The notes beneath the pieces are model-generated. The model did no database searches and was not told the origin of the DNA. It worked only from the letters and a program-made list of their open reading frames with translations. Below are positions 57,754-64,000 of a stretch of 64,000 nucleotides of DNA, piece after piece. A program made the position numbers and the translations under genes. The stretch is from Serpula lacrymans var. lacrymans S7.9 (taxonomy: Eukaryota; Basidiomycota; Agaricomycetes; Boletales; Serpulaceae), in assembly GCF_000218685.1 (NCBI RefSeq), contig NW_006763290.1, positions 4,180,908 through 4,244,907 on the forward strand. The letters run 5' to 3'. How positions within the stretch are numbered: the stretch's first letter is position 1; each line of letters starts with the position of its first letter.

Positions 57754-59239
57754 TTGCTATTGACTACCATACCCTACAGACAGATCAGCAAGGATATCAA
57801 GGAGCGCACTCTTTGGTTAATAGAGCATAACTACATCCCATCCAACGTCTGCAACATTTTTGGCATCTTTGAGCGTTCCCTTTGCCGCTGGCAGGCCAGT
57901 CAAGAAGCATTTGGCTCTGTAGCACCTCTTATCCTTGGTGCAAACCAAGCCAAGAGGATATATTCGCTGCTTGAAGACACCCCAGAGATATACCTGGACA
58001 AAATTCAAGACTGGTTAGCCCTTGTGTTACGCACAAAGTGCTTAACAAAGTCTGAGGGTTCGTCGAGGTTTGTAAAGAGACTTATCCGAAGACAAGTTCG
58101 AGAACATAGTTCTGAGTGGAGGTCTTCCAACAGGAGTTGGTCTTCTTCTGAATAGAAGTCTGATCTTAGGAGTCTAGCTTTGTAAGTGTAAACTGTGTAG
58201 AATTGTATTAGAGAATACTACTGCTGTTACATGGTATTTATAAGGGAAAGGAATTGGTGATAGGAGTTAGGTCCTATCTAGGGCAGGTCTGTCTGTTGAG
58301 GACTAAGTGCTATAATAGGTACTGTGAATGCGAGAGGAATGAAAATGTACGTGAAGGAAATGAGTCATTGGTCCGATGGTATAACCGATGAGTAAAAAGA
58401 AATGAGTAGTCCTTAAATGTCCAATAGAGATCGTAACACCTTGCACATGATGTGCACATATTGAAGACCGCTCTTTTCGAACATATTAGAGATGCAGGGC
58501 TAACTTATAAGGTTCTACAAAAAGTAGCAGCAGAAAGGGATAACAATTGGAGGGAGGAGTGGTTGAAGGACATCAATACACACTTTACAGCCAGCCAGTT
58601 TGCTATGATTGACAAAACCAGCAAGGATGACCGGACAATTTATCAACACTACAGACGGGCGCCCAAAGGTCGTTGTGCTGCGGTTCAGGCTAATTTTGTT
58701 TGGGGAGAACACTACAGCTTAGTAGCAGCACTCACACTCAACATATATCTGGCCATGAATGTAGTCCACGGTTCTGTCAATAGTGAGGATTTTTTTGATT
58801 TTATTGTAAATGATGTGGTACATTTTTTTTGTTTATATTTATGCTCATCATTCTAACATGTTACAGCTGCCTGTGATAAACCCGTATCCTCAAGATAAAA
58901 GCATCATTATACTCGACAACTGTGCAATACACAAAATGAACGCTGTCCGTGAAGTTGTAGAAAGTGTAGGGTGTGTTGATCTTTTTGCTGCCATACTCCC
59001 CAGACTTGAATCCAATTGAAGAGAGCTTTAGTTGTGGTACAATTTTCTCTTTTTAGCTTGCGCTTTAGGCTAACACTTGGTTTTTTTTAGTCAAAAGCTG
59101 GATCCGCTGTAACTATGTTCGCATTCAAGAACACGAGTATCCCGAAGTTGCTTTGCTTGACACTGCACATACTGTGACAGCTGACAAGGCTCAAGAGTGG
59201 TTTACGCACTCAGGATATAATGTAGAAACTGTATTTTAG
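57754..59239 (+). pseudogene. Tc1/mariner-like DDE transposase, interrupted
   Basis: The N-terminal helix-turn-helix-like part (IKERTLWLIEHNYIPSNVCN, FGIFERSLCRWQA) runs to DWLALV at about 58024. There a solo LTR with duplicated CCTTG splits it, and the frame continues exactly after one copy of the duplication (HILKTALFEHIRDAGLTYKV). Next come FAMIDKTSKDDRTIYQHY (first Asp), ALTLNIYLAMNVVHGSV, and an intron 58818-58866. Then follow IILDNCAIHKMNAV (second Asp), and after a frame shift near 58980 SPDLNPIEESFS (Glu), a second intron, and a tail ending SGYNVETVF. These are the DDE_3/Tc1 catalytic motifs of cut-and-paste enzymes. The start is uncertain: an upstream ATG at 57710 hits a stop. Confidence 0.8.
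58025..58438. mobile_element. Solo LTR (second LTR family), TSD CCTTG
   Basis: The 414-bp element runs TGTTACGCACAAAG...AGATCGTAACA with exact CCTTG duplications (58020-58024, 58439-58443). It is a different family from the gypsy LTRs above despite similar end bases, and is highly similar to 60434-60845. Orientation is not determined. It inserted in the transposase coding sequence. Confidence 0.92.
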
Positions 59240-59848
59240 TGTATGTTGGCCATTTTTTGTGTAAAAATGCACAAAACAATGTTGTATTGTCCGATTACGG
59301 GTGTAAATGAGTGTATGTAAGACTAAATATGGTGATCTTTCTTATATCTATGGTAGGCTTTCAAAACACGAGCCCATGCGAGAGGTTGAATCCTGCTTCC
59401 CTATGCTGTTGTTCTGTAACAGCCTCCAGATTGTCTCCCACCATGAAACCCAACCAATCCAAGCTACTTTTGATATCTTCACCAAGCTTATACAGCTCAC
59501 AAAACAATAAGAGGCTGCAAGATTCGATTAGCGGGGATGACAAATGGTTTGTTTCTTCAATTTCTTCTTTTTGTGGGCTGGATCTGACAAAATGCGACTC
59601 TACACCATGCATACCCATGCCCATACTCATTCCTGGACTAATGTACATTCCCCCACCCATTCCCACACTCATTCCCACACACATTCCACCCATTGGCATA
59701 CCAAATCCCATTGGAAAAGCGGTTAGAGGGTTGTAACCAACAAATGGAGAGAATGCAAGAGGATTAGCAGATGGATTGAGGATGGGAGTGGTGCGATGGT
59801 GGTTTTTGCAGCAGGAGATCTGGGGGGCCTCTTTTCTGTCAAAGTATG

Positions 59849-60170
59849 TGACAAAACCGGATAAACCCGGTCTCTGCCGAAGCAGCCATTGTTCTCCATG
59901 GAGCATAGCCACCACTCCATGGAGTAACCATTGTACTCCTAGGAGTCATCATACTGTAGCGAGTAGCACCTCCGACTATAGATAGTAGGGGGTTTAGTAT
60001 AAGAATACCTTAGTCGTTTCTATAGCCTCTTGGGCAGCGGCTGAGGTATGTTACATTACATTTATTAGAGATCACCTTAAACTAACATCTATTGTAGTTT
60101 CACTGAGGTAAATAATAAAGTCGTTTCTATAGCCTCTCGGGCAGCGGCTGAGTTTCACTTAGTTTTATTA
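59849..60170 (+). mobile_element. Solo copia LTR, TSD GTATG
   Basis: The 322-bp LTR runs TGACAAAACCGG...GTTTTATTA with exact GTATG duplications (59844-59848, 60171-60175). It is the fullest of the three copies of this LTR, holding both the paired CTCCATGGAG palindromes and the internal ~53-bp duplication. The duplication fixes the true LTR ends used for the other two copies. Confidence 0.93.
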
Positions 60171-60433
60171 GTATGTACCTTCAACACTTGTTTTGCTTTG
60201 AACAACAGTGATCCAGTAGGGATTTTTTCAAGTGTAGCATCACCTTTCAATATAGCAGCAGCCCAAACCATACAGTGGGGGTGTGTCAGTTCAAAATGTA
60301 GGTCACTGGCCCGGTGGTGGAAACATGCGATGATGCTCTTATGCATAATACACAAGCCAGGCTTTTATTTGTTCAGTATTTTACTAGCTAAATCCTCTAG
60401 TTTGCCGTCTAGCTTCCACTAAAACATTGTGAT

Positions 60434-60845
60434 TGTTACGCACAAAGTGCTTAACAAAGTCTGAGGGTTCGTCGAGGTTTGTAAAGAGACTTATCCGAAA
60501 ACAAGTTCGAGAATGTAGTTCTGAGTGGAGTTCTTCCAACGAGAGTTGGTCTTCTTCTGAGTAGAAGTCTGATCTTAGAAGTAGCTTTGTAAGCGTAAAC
60601 TGCGTAGAATCATATTAGAGAATACTACTGCTGTTACATGGTATTTATAATGGAAAGGAATCAGTGATAGGAGTTAGGTCCTATCTAGGGCAGGTCTGTC
60701 CATTGAGGACTAAGTACTATAATAGGTACTGCAAATGCGAGAGGAACGGAAGTGTACGTGAAGGAAATGAGTCATCTGTCCGATGGTATAACTGATGAGT
60801 AAAAAGAAATGAGTAGTCTTTAAATGTCCAATAGAGATCGTAACA
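60434..60845. mobile_element. Solo LTR (second LTR family), imperfect TSD GTGAT/GTAAT
   Basis: The 412-bp element runs TGTTACGCACAAAG...AGATCGTAACA, nearly identical in length and sequence to 58025-58438 and in the same orientation. Flanks are GTGAT (60429-60433) and GTAAT (60846-60850), a duplication with one G to A change. Confidence 0.88.
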
Positions 60846-61792
60846 GTAATGAGTATGCTAAACTAGTACACCAGACTATAATCACCTTTTCCGTAGTCAG
60901 TCCACCCTCAACTTCCTAATCATACTCGTCCTCGCCTTCAATATGAGTGGCCTGTGCAATGGACAGGGGCTGGAGCAGGAGTAGGGGGTAGAGGGATGAG
61001 AATGGCCAGTTTGATTGGCAGAACAGTGGGTTTGATTGGTGGCCTATGCACCAGCGGATATGGTGGGTAGATGACTTGAATACCGGCCTCATCCAGGCTA
61101 TCCTCACTGTTGGGCATATCTTGGAGGATAGAGATGGGAGGGATGGTGTTAGGATCACTATTACTAGCTTGTAAGTCTATGATTCATAAAACCAGAAGGG
61201 TAAAACGGCATTTACAACCTTGGAGCAAGATCATGACATGGCGGCAGCAGGGAGCTTTGTTCTTGAGTGTAAGGAATCATTTCTAAAGAGTGGCAGTGGC
61301 AGCACCTAACAATGTGACGAGATTCTCATTAGCAAAGAGTAGAGACTTTATACTATAAGGAACATGCTAGACTGCAGGCTGCAGCATGCTATAGTACATA
61401 CTAGAGATTCCACCTTATTTCCTTTTTTGGAATTCAGATCATATTACTAAGCTAGAACAGACGCAAGAGACAAAGTTGGTGCAGCCAACATTTTCCAAAT
61501 CAGCTGTAACTTATCACTAATTTCAAACTAGGACAGCACTTTTTTTGCTTATGCTACTTCTCTTGCCAGTCAGGTTGATGAAACTATTAGTCATCTGCAA
61601 AATGTTCTCACTCAGATAAGTTCTTTCTATTTGTTCTCCACCAGTGTCTTTGTCATTGCTAAAATCCTCATCCTTCACTCACTATTAGTCTATTAGCTCC
61701 CAAGTGCTAAGCCATTGGACTTTACTAGATGATCAAAGCTGACAAGTAAAGGTTGGGATATTAGAATAGTCAAGGTCAAATCCTATTAGCCT

Positions 61793-61902
61793 TGTTAGAC
61801 AACATACATTCTGAGTTGGTATTGGACAAAGGCTGGTAGCTCAGTTGGTAGAGCACCACTATATATAGGTAGAGGTCCTGGGCTCAATCCCCACCTGGTC
61901 CA
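61793..61902 (+). ncRNA. tRNA-like sequence 3, degenerate
   Basis: The sequence has TGGTAGCTCAGTTGGTAGAGC (A-box region and a perfect GCTC/GAGC D stem). Next are an anticodon-arm-sized segment, CTGGGCTCAATCCCCACC (T loop and weaker B box) and a CTGGTCCA 3' end. The 5' acceptor strand appears displaced (GGACAAAGG). It is preceded by TGTTAGACAACATAC, which recalls the head of the tRNA-bearing elements at 45073 and 54783, but no 5-bp duplication was found. Likely tRNA-derived mobile DNA rather than a working tRNA gene. Confidence 0.5.
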
Positions 61903-62437
61903 CTTTGCTTTCATGCACTCCCTGTGGTCAGGTGACACTTAGAGGTCACATGCTAAAATCTAATATGGGACAGGCCATTTCAAGTTAGGCTTATTGAAGT
62001 TATTCCAAGTGGATTTAGCTGTGTATATGGGGTAGTTATGTAGGTCACATCCCAGATATTAGTATATATTAGACTAATTTGATACTAAAACACTAATATA
62101 TGCAATAAATAACTCTCTTATTTGTCACTTATATGCTTAGTTGACTTGAAAATCTTGGGAAAGGGATAATTAATGAAATTTTGATTTTATGTGGCTGTAT
62201 GGTTGTATAACTTTTGCTGAGCATATTCAGATCTTCCAAAGCCACATAGGATTTTTCTATGGTTCTCCCCAATTGGAGATATGATATTCTAACTACTCAA
62301 TGGTGCCCTCCATAGTCCCCCCTAACAATATGAACTCTGCCTAGGTAACATGGTCTCATAATTAGTACCTCAAACATATCACCTCATAAGGCTTTATTCT
62401 AGACCTAAACATATATAAGATGGGACTTAAGTACATA

Positions 62438-62575
62438 CACTGTGGGGATTGACTTATATGAGCTCAGCTTATATGCTGAAGATATTGGATATCTGCGTTT
62501 TGATTGGCTGAAAAAAGCTAAAATTGAATATTTTCAGCATATAAGCTGGGCTTATATAAGTTGATCCCCACAGTG
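62438..62575. mobile_element. MITE with CACTG ends, TSD ATA
   Basis: The 138-bp element has ends CACTGTGGGGAT and ATCCCCACAGTG and inverted repeats of about 40 bp (subsequent CTTATAT.AGC.CAGCTTATATGC blocks also mirror). ATA flanks both sides (62435-62437, 62576-62578). CACTG-type ends with a 3-bp duplication fit CACTA/EnSpm-like transposases, and Plavaka/Tnp2 relics are present in this window. Confidence 0.8.
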
Positions 62576-63193
62576 ATATGGGATAAGACATTACTCTATA
62601 CATGTGGGACAATGTCCAAGTGCATATAAAATGAGACCTTTATACATGTGGGAGAATATATAATTTAATACATGGTATGGTATAAGCTCTTTTTTCACTT
62701 GGGATAAAATTTAAAATAGTGTTGGATTTCAACTGATGAGTTAACAAGTAGAGAGAAACAAACAAGACAATATAGATGAATTATGTTTATGTATTCATCA
62801 AGTAACAAGACTAAATGTCAAAAACTTGTTGAAAAATTATTTAGGTAGTTTACCATATTCTGCCTTTAGATAAGACATAGTTATATGGCCTAATTTCTTA
62901 TTGTCAATGAAATTCAAGTTATTCAAGATCTACTAGAAACCAGATATAAGTAGATTTTTTCATGTTGCATTTGTCCAGTTTGTTAAGGCAGTATCACCTG
63001 CTAGACTAATCTTGCTTTCATCAACTATTTCCCACAGCTTTCACAGAAAGATGGTGGGACAAAATATTATTAGATTATGTGTGCTAATGAGAATTACAAA
63101 ATGTAAAGATAATAGAGTAGGTGTGTTTTTGGGATAAGATTATGAGAAAATAAAATAAGTGATTACAGATAACACACCATATAAAGGCATATT

Positions 63194-63358
63194 CCTATGT
63201 ATAGGGACAGGACCTATGTAAATAGATGGGACTGTCCCATGTCAAATAGGTCTGGTCCCTAATGACTATAGGTAGACCATGAAAAGGGGGATCTTAGCCC
63301 CAACCTTTTGGTGAGGATGATCAAGCTAAGAGCCCCAATTTTTTGGCTGCCTGAAGTG
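63194..63358 (-). repeat. Right long inverted repeat
   Basis: Reverse-complement partner of 55290-55457; it ends GGCTGCCTGAAGTG, followed by CATAAGTT. Confidence 0.8.
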
Positions 63359-64000
63359 CATAAGTTCATTTCTATTCTAATCTCTCGCTCTACCTGCTTC
63401 ATGATTATGTGCAACTTGCTTGTTGTTCTGTGACATATGAGGACTTCCCCTCCCCATATTGTTATCCATTTTGACTTGCTGAGGAACATAACATAATCAC
63501 ATGGTCCTCTCTCCCTCCTCTTATTCTCCCCCTTTACCCAAAAATAATCCTCTTCTCTTATTTTTCTCATTCTCTCCACCCTCTCTCAGATCATACCTCA
63601 CACTCCCTCCCAAAAAATTGTCCTCTCACTCCAACTTTTGATCAAATTAAAACTTCCACTCACTTGTCTTCTATCTCATCTCTCCAGATAACAAACTCAA
63701 ATCTAGACACTCAACTAGCCACTTTGGATGTTGGAGGAGCTAACTGCACAATTCTAGTTCTCCCTGACCACAAATGAGTTCTCATGGTATGCTCAGAAAA
63801 TTCTTTTCATATCAATCATAATGTCTCTTTGATCTCATCTAAGGCTCAGGACTACAAGGCAAAGTGGCCAATACCACTATTGACATCTGACATACTCTTG
63901 GAGTCCACCCAGCAATTGGTGGATGACTTCGACATATTTTGTTCTCCTCACCCCAAAAAACAAACAACAGGTATCTGTGCTAACAAAACATATCAATATC
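63359..64000. other. No gene recognised
   Basis: Pyrimidine-rich DNA (63500-63690) then AT-rich sequence to the window edge. A short plus-strand frame at about 63850-63990 (KWPIPLLTSDILLES) is open but unassignable. Confidence 0.35.

Larger units (their letters stand above)
59361..61160 (-). pseudogene. Second gene of the mariner-like element, function unknown
   Basis: The minus-strand pieces share one element: a Pro-rich N-terminal part (about 60930-61160: NTIPPISILQDMPNSEDSL, YPPYPLVHRPPIKP), then after the solo LTR LEDLASKILNK and LTHPHCMVWAAAILKGDATL, then EKIPTGSLLFKAKQVLK (60180-60420). After the copia solo LTR come SANPLAFSPFVGYNPLTAFP and a Met/Gly-rich tract (GFGMPMGGM, then GMSVGMGGGM, 59600-59720), ending SSLDWLGFMVGDNLEAVTEQ near 59400. 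No known domain was recognised. The gene converges on the transposase within the same inverted repeats, so it is probably an accessory protein. At least one stop and two frame shifts are present besides the LTR insertions. Confidence 0.5.
57617..61506. mobile_element. Tc1/mariner-like transposon with two genes and nested LTRs
   Basis: Terminal inverted repeats of about 90 bp (57617-57706 and 61417-61506) share GCTGATTTGGAAAA, TTGGCTGC and GTCTGTTCTAGCTTAG, then TAATATGATCT. They are flanked by TA on both sides (57615-57616, 61507-61508), the standard mariner target. It encodes a DDE transposase (+) and a convergent second gene (-). Three solo LTRs (58025-58438, 59849-60170, 60434-60845) inserted later; without them and their duplications it is about 2.7 kb. 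Confidence 0.8.
55290..63358. mobile_element. Inverted-repeat-bounded composite element of about 8 kb
   Basis: Long inverted repeats of about 165 bp (55290-55457 and 63194-63358), very similar to each other, enclose 8.07 kb. Related 'ATATGGGAC...GACCTA' motifs occur inside both ends (55782-55967; 62400-62660). Short ATAAGT matches flank both outer edges. Removing the mariner-like element (57617-61506) and the MITE (62438-62575) leaves about 4 kb with no recognisable gene, so it would be non-autonomous or eroded. The TIR length and subterminal motifs are compatible with hAT- or KDZ-like elements (inference). Confidence 0.55.

Noticed and set aside
63259..63579. 106-codon Lys/Arg-rich minus-strand frame.
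   Set aside because: It starts inside the long inverted repeat and runs through a pyrimidine-rich tract, so the composition explains it.

Overview
This window looks like nuclear DNA of a basidiomycete fungus, most likely an agaricomycete. It has two intron-dense host genes with very short introns, and the rest is a graveyard of mobile elements typical of that group: KDZ transposase with a Ulp1-type protease, Plavaka and Tnp2/CACTA-like transposases, DUF6589, Ty1/copia, chromodomain Ty3/gypsy, Helitron and Tc1/mariner. No bacterial-style operons, rRNA genes or CRISPR arrays were seen. Family names come from recognising motifs by eye; no database search was run.

Layout. 0-6.8 kb: the 5' end of a minus-strand copia element (LTR plus a half-tRNA primer site) runs off the left edge. 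Next come a Tnp2-like fragment, a 5'-truncated plus-strand copia element with its 3' LTR, and a Plavaka fragment. 6.79-12.2 kb: a 5.4-kb unit bounded by inverted repeats carries a DUF6589 gene (+) and a RecQ-type helicase gene (-), convergent and both decayed. I regard this as a candidate undescribed DNA transposon. 12.4-15.7 kb: Plavaka-like and copia tails, a solo LTR and AT-rich DNA. 15.77-21.16 kb: the host gene island, with an EF-hand mitochondrial aspartate/glutamate-type carrier (20 exons, two of 5 nt) and a secreted Ser/Thr-rich protein (7 exons). 21.3-24.8 kb: LTRs and small repeats. 24.8-31 kb: a decayed KDZ plus Ulp1 element (-). 31.6-34.8 kb: LTRs. 34.9-38.5 kb: relic of an unnamed multicopy basidiomycete family. 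40-43.6 kb: a solo LTR and another transposon-like relic (-). 44.5-47.6 kb: a gypsy chromovirus (-) broken by a 228-bp LTR-like element that carries a tRNA-like pol III unit. 50-52.9 kb: Helitron and casein-kinase-1-like relics (-). 53.3-55 kb: a solo LTR and a second tRNA-bearing element. 55.3-63.4 kb: nested structure in which a long inverted-repeat pair encloses a TA-flanked mariner-like element with two genes; the mariner element itself hosts three solo LTRs.

Eight LTR-type insertions have an exact 5-bp target duplication and one more has a one-mismatch duplication. The gypsy-type LTRs persist mainly as solo LTRs, so recombinational removal appears strong. Only the two host genes look functional. 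Among mobile relics, CpG sites are often TpG/CpA at matching positions, consistent with methylation- or RIP-like mutation. The best leads are the RecQ-DUF6589 unit, the tRNA-bearing LTR-like elements (formally similar to plant Cassandra elements, which carry 5S rRNA), and the two-gene mariner element.
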